A stretch of DNA of 64,000 nt from Natrinema halophilum. Its GTDB lineage: Archaea; Halobacteriota; Halobacteria; Halobacteriales; Natrialbaceae. The DNA is taken from contig NZ_CP058601.1 of assembly GCF_013402815.2 (NCBI RefSeq), positions 1,302,001-1,366,000 of the forward strand, in the 5' to 3' direction. A program made the translations under genes and the position numbers. The notes beneath the pieces were generated by a model, which saw only the letters and a list, made by a program, of their open reading frames with translations, was not told the DNA's origin and ran no database searches. Of this stretch, positions 44,475 to 52,183 are shown piece after piece (positions within the stretch are counted from its first letter, which is position 1; each line of letters starts with the position of its first letter).

Positions 44475-46313
44475 TCAGTCGTCGCCCGGCTCGGCCGCTG
44501 CCGTACCGGGTTCGCGACGGACGTGACTGATGTTCCTGTAGCCGAGCCTGACGAGCGCAAGCGCGAGGGTGATGAGCACCAGGCCGAGAACCATTTGCAC
44601 GCCCGCTGAAAGCATCCCCTCGAGGGATTCCGCCCCGCCCTGAAGCAGGTTCAGGTAGAGGTTTTCGTAGAAGACGAGGATCAACAGTCCGAGGACGGTG
44701 ATCGTGACCATGATCGCCATCGGAACGCCGGTCGAGACGAGCTGTTTGTTGTCGTCCCAGTTGGCGAGCCAGACGGTCGCGGTCAGCAACGCGAGCGCCG
44801 CAAGTAGCTGGTTGGCACCGCCGAACAACTGCCAGAGAACGACCCATTGTCCGGAGACGACGAGCAGATACGCAGGGATGACCTGGACGATCGGATTCGT
44901 GTAGCGGCCGCGTGCGAACGAGCGTGGATTCGCGTTCAGCCCGGTATCGGTCCGCCCCGCTGGCGTTCCGATGATCTCTTCCATCATGTAGCGACCGAGA
45001 CGGACGGCCGTGTCGGTCGACGTAAGCAGGAAACTACACAGGACTAGGGCCATGAACACGGCACCGACCGTCTGGGGGACGCCCAGACTCGTGAAGATCA
45101 GCCCGCCGCCGGATGCGAAGTTCGGCAGCGCGGCACCGATCCCACCGGCCGGGTCAGCAAAGCCCCAGACCGCGAGCGTGGAAAGAGCGACGGCTGCGAG
45201 CAGCCCCTCGCCAAGCATGCCGCCGTAGCCGATCAGGCGGGCGTCGGTCTCGTTGTCGAGTTGTTTGGCCGTCGTGCCCGAAGATACCAGTGAGTGGAAT
45301 CCGCTGATCGTCCCGCAGGCGATCGTGATGAAAAGTAACGGAAACAGCGGCGCGTAGCCGGCCGCATCGACGCCCCAGAACCCTTCGAACGCGCCGATGG
45401 AGCTGTCGATGACGAGCGGTTCGGACGACGTTCCGAGGAACGTTCCGACGACGATCGCCACGATCGCTCCGCCGACGCCAGTGTACAGCAGGAACGACGA
45501 GAGGTAATCTCGCGGCTGGAGCAACACCCACACCGGCAATGCGCTCGCGACCGCGGCGTAGACCATGACGAGCGGAATCCATCCTGCGGTGTTTCCGCCG
45601 AGTGAACCCGCACCCGGCACCCAACTCCCGTCACCGCCGAGCAACACGATAGTCCCGGCCGGGTAGTCGCCGGCGAACAGCGCCAGCGGGTACTGGAGCC
45701 CGACCCAGACGGCGGCGAACACGCCCGCGACGAAAAGAATCGTTCCGGGAACGAACGGGCCGTTGAACTGGTATAAATACACACCGAACACCAGCGCGAG
45801 GAGGATGTATACGAACGACGCCGTGACGACCTGCGGATACGCGTTGAAAACGATCCCGACAACCAGTGCGAACACCGCAACGACCAGTACGATCGTCAGG
45901 AACGCAAACCACAGCAGCATGTTTTTCCCGCTCTCGCCCACGTACTCGCCGATCATGTAGCCGATCGACTTCCCCTCGTGGCGGAGACTACCCGACAGCG
46001 AGACGAAATCGTGAACGGCGCCCATCAACGGATTTCCGATAGCGATCCACAGTAGCGCTGGCACCCATCCCCAGATAGCACCCGCCGTGATCGGCCCCAC
46101 GATTGGCGCCCCACCCGCGATACTCGAGTAGTGGTGGCCTAATAGGACCGGTTTTTTCGACGGGACGTACTCCTGGCCGTCCTCGTATTTGTGTGCGGGC
46201 GTTTCAGCCTCCTCGTCGAGTTCGACGAATCGAGTCAGGTACCTCGAGTACCCCACGTATCCAGCCGTAAACGTCACGAGCACCGCCGCGATGATCCAGA
46301 TTACCTGTGTCAT
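44475..46313 (-). CDS. cstA: carbon starvation protein CstA family transporter
   Basis: This protein is about 612 residues with roughly 16-18 membrane helices. CstA hallmarks are VPSKKPVLLGHHYSSIAGGAPIVGPITAGAIWGWVPALLWIAIGNPLMGAVHDF, FITIACGTISGFHSLVSSGTTAKQLDNETDARLIGYGGMLGEG, and FLLTSTDTAVRLGRYMMEE with LFGGANQLLAALALLTATVWL. The family imports pyruvate or peptides in bacteria. The C-terminus is short and hydrophilic. ATG 46313 (MTQVIWIIAAV) was preferred over 46325. A long AT-rich region lies upstream, so it is probably strongly regulated. Confidence 0.94.
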   Translation of the reverse strand: MTQVIWIIAAVLVTFTAGYVGYSRYLTRFVELDEEAETPAHKYEDGQEYVPSKKPVLLGHHYSSIAGGAPIVGPITAGAIWGWVPALLWIAIGNPLMGAVHDFVSLSGSLRHEGKSIGYMIGEYVGESGKNMLLWFAFLTIVLVVAVFALVVGIVFNAYPQVVTASFVYILLALVFGVYLYQFNGPFVPGTILFVAGVFAAVWVGLQYPLALFAGDYPAGTIVLLGGDGSWVPGAGSLGGNTAGWIPLVMVYAAVASALPVWVLLQPRDYLSSFLLYTGVGGAIVAIVVGTFLGTSSEPLVIDSSIGAFEGFWGVDAAGYAPLFPLLFITIACGTISGFHSLVSSGTTAKQLDNETDARLIGYGGMLGEGLLAAVALSTLAVWGFADPAGGIGAALPNFASGGGLIFTSLGVPQTVGAVFMALVLCSFLLTSTDTAVRLGRYMMEEIIGTPAGRTDTGLNANPRSFARGRYTNPIVQVIPAYLLVVSGQWVVLWQLFGGANQLLAALALLTATVWLANWDDNKQLVSTGVPMAIMVTITVLGLLILVFYENLYLNLLQGGAESLEGMLSAGVQMVLGLVLITLALALVRLGYRNISHVRREPGTAAAEPGDD

Positions 46314-46339
46314 GAGGTCCCACACACATCAAGGGGAGG

Positions 46340-46420
46340 GAAGAAACTTAATAATTTTTTATTATAGTGTTGTATGTACCACTTTCGTTGTGGAACAATA
46401 ATAATATTTTATAATCCGTG
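46340..46420 (-). promoter_or_regulatory. AT-rich promoter region of cstA
   Basis: Reverse-strand AATTATTAAGTTT (about 46344-46356) is a good TATA candidate about 35 nt before the cstA ATG. Further upstream are TTTTATTATA and AATAATAATATTTTATAA runs. A small CCAC/GTGG palindrome around TTTCGTT (46379-46394) lies between them. The AT content is extreme for this genome. Confidence 0.55.
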
Positions 46421-46920
46421 CCGAAAGCAGAAACGGCGACCATCGCGATACCGGGCGTTGAGCAGTGGACCGCCTCGAGGGTCGCTTCGAGTGACTTGGC
46501 AGTGATACGTTGTGTCGTGTTCGTCAGGAGGTCGGCTTCGAGTGACTTGGCAGTGATACGTTGTGTCGCGTTCGTCAGGAGGTCGGCTTCGAGTGACTTG
46601 GCAGTGATACGTTGTGTCGCGTTCGTCAGGAGGTCGGCTTCGAGGGGGAGAAATGCCATCCAGATCCACACAGTCTTTGGCAGACGATGGGTTCGTTGGA
46701 CACCCATCGGGCTGCAAGGATGGCGCTTGTAGCAGACTATCGTTGTCACTCTGGGTGTCGAGTTGGTAGTCCGGCGTTTTCACGGGAGTCGGCTCATCGA
46801 CTGACATTCACTGTCTTGGTCAGTGGGTTCTGCGGTCCGGGCAACTTTCACGTCGATATAGATCGTCGTCGTCCAAGGGGAGACCGCTGTTCCGGGTGGT
46901 GACTTCCGAAAGCGACGGTT
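46421..46920. other. intergenic region with tandem repeats
   Basis: About 500 bases between the cstA promoter region and the aminotransferase stop. It contains the 51-bp tandem repeat. Open frames cross it on both strands but depend on the repeat and show no motif. Confidence 0.5.
46481..46644. repeat. 51-bp tandem repeat, about 3.2 copies
   Basis: A 50-bp first copy (46481-46530) lacks one G. Two 51-bp copies follow (46531-46581, 46582-46632), then a 12-bp partial copy. Copies 1 and 2/3 differ by one T/C. The unit is a multiple of three; the reverse strand reads LEADLLTNATQRITAKS repeated. No gene call is made here because the frame has no recognisable flanks. Confidence 0.9.
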
Positions 46921-47997
46921 TCACCGGTCGAGTTGCCCGAGAACCGCCCCGAGCGCGTCCATCGTCCGCTCGACGCGGTCGAGACGCGCGTTGTGGCCCA
47001 TGTGACCGACCCGGAGAACGTCTTCGGCGAGGTCGCCGAGTCCGGTCGCGAGGACGATGTCGTGGTCGTCCGCCAGCCGCCGCTGGATCGCCTCCGCCCG
47101 GCCGGGAACCTCGAGTGCGGTTACGGTCGGTGACGGCTGTGCGGCGTCGGGGTACAACGACAGCCCGAGGTCGTCGGCCCGCTCGCGACACCGGATCGCG
47201 GCCGTCTCGTGGCGCTCGAAGACGCTGTCGAGGCCCTCTTCGAGGATGAGGTCGATCGCCGTATCGAGTCCGTAGAGGTTCGACGACAGGTGGGTGTACG
47301 GAAACCACTCCTCGGTGGCAGCGTCGCGCCACGGCTCGAGATCGGTGTACAGACTCTTCGTGTCGAAGGACTCGATTTTCGCCCAGGCGCGGTCGCTGAC
47401 CGAGCAGACGGTCAGTCCCGGCGGCGCGCTGAAGCACTTCTGGGAGGCCCCGAGGCAAACGTCTATTCGGTCGGTGGGAACGGCCGTTCCCCCGAGCGAG
47501 GAGACCGCGTCCACGACGGTGATGACCTCGTGGTCGGCACATAGCTCGAGGACCGGCTCGAGGTGGTTCAGTACGCCGGTCGGGGTTTCGCAGTGGACCA
47601 TCGTCGCCACGTCGAACGCACCGTCTTCGAGTCGAGACTCGATCGCATCGAGATCGAACGGCTCGCGCCACGGCGCGTCGCAGACGTCCGCCTCGCCGCC
47701 GGACATCTCGACGAAATCGGCGAACCCCTCGCCGTAGAGACCGTTCGAAATACAGAGCACCCGGTCACCCGACTCGACCAGCGATGCGATAGCGGCCTCG
47801 AGGCCGAGGATGCCCTCGCCCCCGAGGATAACGACGTCGTCCCCGTAGACCGTCTCGAGTTTTCCAGTCAGATCGCGGTAGAATTCGAAGAATTCGGCCT
47901 CGACGTCGGGATTCGGCGTCCGCTCGGCCATCCGCTCGCGGACGGTGGCCGGAACCTCTGTCGGCCCGGGGGTCATGCGAAGTCGATCGTCGGTCAT
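46921..47997 (-). CDS. class V aminotransferase (alanine-glyoxylate/serine-pyruvate type)
   Basis: This 358-residue PLP enzyme starts MTDDRLRMTPGPTEVPATVRERM, the AGXT/SPT opening. It shows GGEGILGLEAAIASLVESGDRVLCISNGLYGEGF, VHCETPTGVLNHLEPV, VVDAVSSLGG (the Asp that pairs with the PLP ring) and the PLP Lys in DVCLGASQKCFSAPPGL. The C-domain ends LRVGHMGHNARLDRVERTMDALG. It probably interconverts alanine, serine and glyoxylate. A TATA element 28 nt upstream supports this start rather than the longer open frame. Confidence 0.93.
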   Translation of the reverse strand: MTDDRLRMTPGPTEVPATVRERMAERTPNPDVEAEFFEFYRDLTGKLETVYGDDVVILGGEGILGLEAAIASLVESGDRVLCISNGLYGEGFADFVEMSGGEADVCDAPWREPFDLDAIESRLEDGAFDVATMVHCETPTGVLNHLEPVLELCADHEVITVVDAVSSLGGTAVPTDRIDVCLGASQKCFSAPPGLTVCSVSDRAWAKIESFDTKSLYTDLEPWRDAATEEWFPYTHLSSNLYGLDTAIDLILEEGLDSVFERHETAAIRCRERADDLGLSLYPDAAQPSPTVTALEVPGRAEAIQRRLADDHDIVLATGLGDLAEDVLRVGHMGHNARLDRVERTMDALGAVLGQLDR

Positions 47998-48020
47998 ACT
48001 GGAGACACCGGGTCGTTCGG

Positions 48021-48030
48021 CCATAAAACC
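48021..48030 (-). promoter_or_regulatory. TATA element of the aminotransferase gene
   Basis: GGTTTTATGG on the reverse strand is centred 28 nt before ATG 47997. Confidence 0.5.
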
Positions 48031-48146
48031 ACGTTTGGTGGGTGTTCGGTACCCGGTGTTCGTCGCGTGATCAACGAACCGAAATATCGAGTCGGCCGGG
48101 AAAACGAGTATCAGCCCGGCAACCGTCAGTGAAAGCAAGTAGTACA

Positions 48147-48806
48147 ATGGCAGATCACGATGCAGGATGCGCTGTGTGTGCCACCACACCCGAACACCCC
48201 GTGTTCGCCGCGCTGTACGACCGGATGCCTGATCGCTTTCTGTTCGGTCCCCACCGCGAGTATCTCGCGGCCGACCTCTCGGGGCGCGTCCTCGATCTGG
48301 GCGCGGGAAACGGCGCGATGTTTCCCTACGTGGCCGACGCCGCGGACGACGACCTCGAGTACCACGCGATCGAACCGGATCCGCACATGCGACGCCGTGC
48401 CGTTCGAAACGCGAACCGATCAGGTCTCGAGGTCGAGATCCGCGACGGGCGGGGCGAATCGATCCCCTACGGGGACGACAGCTTCGACGTCGTCATCTCG
48501 GGGCTGGTGTTCTGTACGATCGCCGACCCGGACGCGGCCATGGACGAAGTCGCCCGCGTCCTTCGTCCGGGCGGCGAACTACGATTCCTCGAGCACGTCC
48601 GAAACGACGGGTGGCGCGCGCGGGCTCAGGACCGTCTCAACCCGCTCTGGGAGCGTGCGGCCGCCGGCTGCCAGTTGAACCGCGAGACGATCGAACGGTT
48701 CGTCGGCCACGACGCGTTCGACGCTCTCGAGATCGAACGCCTCGAGATCGGCCTGTTTCCAGCGACGCCGATCGTCCGCGGTCGACTCCGACGGCGGTCC
48801 GAGTGA
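48147..48806 (+). CDS. class I SAM-dependent methyltransferase
   Basis: This 219-residue cytoplasmic methyltransferase has motif I VLDLGAGNGAMFPYV, the acidic strand YHAIEPDPHMRRRA, IRDGRGESIPYGDDSFDVVISGLVFCTI, RVLRPGGELRFLEHVRN and a helical C-terminus with NRETIERFVGHDAFDALEIERLEIG. It resembles the METTL7/UbiE-like Methyltransf_11 group. The N-terminus has a CAVC pair of unknown importance. ATG 48147 gives the normal length. Diverges from the aminotransferase. Confidence 0.92.
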   Translation: MADHDAGCAVCATTPEHPVFAALYDRMPDRFLFGPHREYLAADLSGRVLDLGAGNGAMFPYVADAADDDLEYHAIEPDPHMRRRAVRNANRSGLEVEIRDGRGESIPYGDDSFDVVISGLVFCTIADPDAAMDEVARVLRPGGELRFLEHVRNDGWRARAQDRLNPLWERAAAGCQLNRETIERFVGHDAFDALEIERLEIGLFPATPIVRGRLRRRSE

Positions 48807-48870
48807 CTTCGAATCGGGCTGTCATCTCTCTGTCGTGATTCGATCCCGATAATTCGGAGGCGTCGCGGTA

Positions 48871-48881
48871 TATTCGTTAAG
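48871..48881 (+). promoter_or_regulatory. TATA element of the UspA gene
   Basis: TATTCGTTAAG is centred about 29 nt before ATG 48906 and supports that start over an upstream GTG at 48891. Confidence 0.5.
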
Positions 48882-48905
48882 AGCCCCGGTGTGGTAGCGT
48901 ACGAC

Positions 48906-49346
48906 ATGGTAAGGAAAACTGTCGTTGCCGTTGACGGGTCTCCGCAGGCGTCGGCCGCGCTCGCATACGCGCTCGAGGAGTTTCCGGAATCGTCGATCAC
49001 GGCGCTGCACGTCGTTCGGCTTCCGGAGGGGTACTGGACGTCGTTCACCGATTCGGAGACGGAGTTGCCGGGGTACGAGAACGCACAGGAATCCGCCAGG
49101 GAACTCCTGGAATCGGCCGAACAGACGGCCGCGGAGAGCGACCGGGAACTCGAGACGGTCGTCGAAACGGGGAAGCCTGCTCGAGAGATCGTTGATTACG
49201 CCGTCGAAAACGGGTTCGACCAGATCGTTATCGGAAGTCACGGTCGGACGGGGGTCGACCGAGTTCTGCTCGGGAGCGTATCCGAACAGGTCGTTCGTCG
49301 CGCACCGATGACTGTGGCAGTTGTTCACGAACAAGCCGACCGATAG
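48906..49346 (+). CDS. universal stress protein (UspA domain)
   Basis: This 146-residue single-domain protein starts MVRKTVVAVDGSPQASAALAYALEEF (Asp of the nucleotide site). The ATP-binding signature is IVIGSHGRTGVDRVLLGSVSEQVVRRAPMTVAVVH, that is the G-2x-G-9x-G(S) pattern. It is expected to bind ATP as a dimer and act in stress adaptation. The neighbours give no specific clue. Confidence 0.95.
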   Translation: MVRKTVVAVDGSPQASAALAYALEEFPESSITALHVVRLPEGYWTSFTDSETELPGYENAQESARELLESAEQTAAESDRELETVVETGKPAREIVDYAVENGFDQIVIGSHGRTGVDRVLLGSVSEQVVRRAPMTVAVVHEQADR

Positions 49347-49604
49347 CGGGGACGGAGGGCGTCATAGACCAGCTCGCATCGCCTCATCGGCTATTCGACG
49401 AGCGGTGGGTACGGGGGAAACCGGCCGCTCAGTACTGAGAGATAAGTAAACATAGTAGTATGTATGAATCAAACTAGACTATAATAATCCTATTTACTAC
49501 CAGATATATTAACCGAAATCGGACAATTGTGTGATAATCACCTATAATAGTGTGCTCTGTCTCGGGTTCACATGAATGCCATTAACTGGCAGGCAAGGAG
49601 CGAT
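49347..49604. other. AT-rich spacer
   Basis: About 260 bases. 49440-49560 is strikingly AT-rich, with many TATA-like strings (ATAATAATCC, TATATTAACC). It probably carries the promoter of the following HTH gene. No other gene is seen. Confidence 0.5.
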
Positions 49605-50360
49605 ATGAGCGAGTCACCACAGCCATCGCAAGCCGAGGGAGAGAATCGATCATCGAGGTTTCCACGGGCGATCGTTCACAAAAAGATCCTCGATATCGCA
49701 GAAGACGAGCCTGACGCGTCTATCGAAGAGCTGGCAGGGTTGGTAAACGGCGTATCGGTAGATATGGTAGAACAAGTCCTCGAGGAGTACGGCGATCCAG
49801 TAGCTGATTCTCCAACGGAAGTGGAAGAGGGGGCAAATTCCCACACAATGAACGAAGTGATAGAAACTAATTCGTCAGTTCCGGAGGGGGAATCGCACCT
49901 AGAAAATGAAATTGACCTCGAGAAGATAACTGAAAAGCAACACGAAACGCTTCGCGCTATTTACAAGAATCCCGAAGCAACGCAAAAGGAACTCGCAGAG
50001 AACTTCGACGTGAGCAGCGCAACAATATGTCATCGTGTGAATAATATTGACGCATTTGAGTGGGACACACGTCAGGAGTTCGTTGAGCGAGTATTTGAGG
50101 ACAAAGAACCATCAAAGGGGACGAAGATGTCAAGTGAAAAGGCAAGTTTGGATCTCACCGACGAAATCGATGAACTCGATCAGCGTATCCAGAGCATAGA
50201 ACGAAACCTGAAAGAACGGTCTCGGCCGCGTACCGCCTTCGATGATCCGGATCTCGTTCACAAGGTTGTTCACGCTTGTATGGACTCCGATCAGATATCC
50301 GAAGAAGAAGAACTTCGAATCCTGAAAGAGTTGGTTGGAGGTGAAACGAATACTGGGTGA
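49605..50360 (+). CDS. HTH protein of low GC, probably horizontally acquired
   Basis: This protein is about 251 residues. Residues about 110-160 form a winged helix-turn-helix (EKQHETLRAIYKNPEATQKELAENFDVSSATICHRVNNI). The N-terminus has another small helical unit (HKKILDIAEDEPDASIEELAGLVNGVSVDMVEQVLEEYG). The C-terminus has a coiled-coil-like stretch (DEIDELDQRIQSIERNLKERS). ATG 49605 is chosen because AAGGAG (49595-49600) sits four bases before it; ATG 49572 would lack that. Codon use is much more AT-rich than flanking genes. Target unknown. Confidence 0.78.
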   Translation: MSESPQPSQAEGENRSSRFPRAIVHKKILDIAEDEPDASIEELAGLVNGVSVDMVEQVLEEYGDPVADSPTEVEEGANSHTMNEVIETNSSVPEGESHLENEIDLEKITEKQHETLRAIYKNPEATQKELAENFDVSSATICHRVNNIDAFEWDTRQEFVERVFEDKEPSKGTKMSSEKASLDLTDEIDELDQRIQSIERNLKERSRPRTAFDDPDLVHKVVHACMDSDQISEEEELRILKELVGGETNTG

Positions 50361-50614
50361 GTGACCGTCGGAAAAATCCGTGCTCGGTACGCGGGCCGAC
50401 TTAGCGATTGCTCCTCCAGACCTCTGCTGAAATCATATCGTGACGATCGTTCCGTGACACCCTCGCTCGAGAACGGTCGCTCACTCGATCGGTAGCTATT
50501 CGGGGGGAAGGTACCGTTCGAATCAAATCCGACGGAACGCCAGTTCGATTTCATCTGAGCGAGACGACGAGTTCGATTACATCCGAACGTGACGATGAAG
50601 TTGATTCGACGCTG
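50361..50614. other. short spacer with imperfect repeat
   Basis: About 250 bases. CAGTTCGATTTCATCTGAGC and GAGTTCGATTACATCCGAAC (about 50541-50590) form an imperfect direct repeat. No gene is seen. Confidence 0.45.
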
Positions 50615-51391
50615 TCACTGGATCGTACTCGGAATCCGTTCGATGACGTCCGTGGCGACGATGCCCGGTCCGTACTCGGCAGTCGCGAGTTCGCCGGCTT
50701 TGCCGAGTATCCACGCACCGAGTTCGGCTGCCTCGCGACGGTCCATCCCCTGACCGAGTAGCGACGTGACGATTCCGGCCATCGTATCCCCGGTTCCGGC
50801 GACGGTCATAGCTGAGGTGCCAGTTTCGTTCCGGATCAGGTCGTCGCCGGTGACGATCTCGTCGACGGTACCGGTCCGCGCAACGACTGCGCCCGTCTCC
50901 GCCGAAAAGTCCTCGAGCGAGCCGTAGGCCTCGTAGATAGGATCGTCCTCGGAGCCGCTCGGCGTCAAAATCGCGTTCGAGAGATCGGACTCGAGTGCGG
51001 GTTCGATAGCCAGTGCATCGACGACGACGGGGATGTCGAGGCTATCGACCGTGTCGCACACCGCTGCGGGATCGGCGTCGACGAGTCCGGGGCCGATTAC
51101 GAACGCGTCGGCCCACTCGCTCACCTCGATACTTCGTTCGACCGCCACGTCGTCGAACCGTTTCCCTTCATATCGATCCACGAGCAGATTCGGTGAGTGA
51201 CCCGCGACAATTTCGTACGTCGGTTCTGGAACCAGCGCACGCACGTGGTCGGAGCCGGTACGAAGCGCCGCTCGTCCGACGATCGCGGGCTGGTTCGGAT
51301 GCTCGACGCTTCCACCGACGATGCCGATGCAACCGTTGTCGCGTCCCGACTCCTCACCGACGTTCGAGAGCGTTCGTTGGAGTCGCCCCAT
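50615..51391 (-). CDS. NAD(P)H-hydrate dehydratase-like carbohydrate kinase (YjeF C-domain)
   Basis: This 258-residue ribokinase-like protein starts MGRLQRTLSNVGEESGRDNGCIGIVGGSVEHPNQPAIVGRAALRTGSD, the YjeF_C opening. It has DAFVIGPGLVDADP, VVDALAIEP, LTPSGSE and the anion-hole/catalytic TVAGTGDTMAGIVTSLLGQGMD. The expected role is ADP- or ATP-dependent repair of hydrated NAD(P)H. The usual N-terminal epimerase domain (YjeF_N) is absent, and some contact regions diverge, so it could be a related kinase. It diverges from the phosphoribosyltransferase. Confidence 0.85.
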   Translation of the reverse strand: MGRLQRTLSNVGEESGRDNGCIGIVGGSVEHPNQPAIVGRAALRTGSDHVRALVPEPTYEIVAGHSPNLLVDRYEGKRFDDVAVERSIEVSEWADAFVIGPGLVDADPAAVCDTVDSLDIPVVVDALAIEPALESDLSNAILTPSGSEDDPIYEAYGSLEDFSAETGAVVARTGTVDEIVTGDDLIRNETGTSAMTVAGTGDTMAGIVTSLLGQGMDRREAAELGAWILGKAGELATAEYGPGIVATDVIERIPSTIQ

Positions 51392-51553
51392 AGTTCTCCT
51401 CTCAAGCGGGCGAAGGTAGCCGTTCGGCAGGCGTATCCCGGTTCGACGGTCGCGGCTGATCGAACGGACTAATTCGATCCGGCAACCGGGAGTCGGCTTG
51501 GCGTGTGCGACGCAAATGCATAGTACGCTGCCATCGTAGTCACACTTCGAACC

Positions 51554-52183
51554 ATGTTCGACGACAGAACCGACGCCGGCGAACGACTCGCAGCGGAACT
51601 CGAGCGCCGCGGCCTCGATGCGGACGTCGTCCTCGGCATTCCGCGCGGCGCGCTGCCGGTCGCCCGGCCGGTTGCGGACGCGCTCGGGGCGGCGCTCGAC
51701 GTCGTCGTCGCGCGCAAGATGGGCGCGCCACAGAACCCGGAACTCGCGATTGGCGCGGTTGCGAGCGACGGCAGCGTCTGGTACAACGACGACATGATCG
51801 ATCGAATGCGCATCTCCGAGGATTACCTCGAAGACGTTCGCGCCGAGGAAGCCGAAAACGCACGCCAGAAAGCCGACCGCTACCGAGAAACGGAGGGATT
51901 GCCGGATCTGCAGGGAAAGCGAGTCGTCGTCGTCGACGACGGAGTGGCTACGGGCGCGACCGCGACGGCCTGTCTTCGGCAAGTGCAAGACACTGGAGCG
52001 GAGCGAGTCACGCTGGCCGTTCCCGTCGGCTCCCCCCGGTCCGTCGACGACCTCGAACGGGAGGCAGACGAGGTGATCGCCGTCGAAACGCCTGCAGACT
52101 TCCGCGCGGTGGGGCAGTACTACCGGAACTTTGGTCAAGTCACCGACGACGAGGCGGTTCAGTACCTCGACAGCGGGCCGTGA
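51554..52183 (+). CDS. phosphoribosyltransferase family protein
   Basis: This protein has 209 residues and a type I PRTase fold. It starts FDDRTDAGERLAAELERRG and has VVLGIPRGALPVARPVADALGAALDVVVARKMGAP. The PRPP-binding loop is GKRVVVVDDGVATGATATACLRQV. The hood ends ETPADFRAVGQYYRNFGQVTDDE, typical of stand-alone PRTases often found with erythromycin-esterase or dienelactone genes in bacteria. Its base is unknown. The stop codon TGA (52181-52183) coincides with the outer end of the adjacent IS1341-type element, so the last residues may have been changed by insertion. Confidence 0.9.
   Translation: MFDDRTDAGERLAAELERRGLDADVVLGIPRGALPVARPVADALGAALDVVVARKMGAPQNPELAIGAVASDGSVWYNDDMIDRMRISEDYLEDVRAEEAENARQKADRYRETEGLPDLQGKRVVVVDDGVATGATATACLRQVQDTGAERVTLAVPVGSPRSVDDLEREADEVIAVETPADFRAVGQYYRNFGQVTDDEAVQYLDSGP

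Noticed and set aside
46481-46644. Possible CRISPR or iteron array
   Set aside because: The 51-bp units are head-to-tail without spacers, and no cas or rep gene is present. It was kept as a tandem repeat only.
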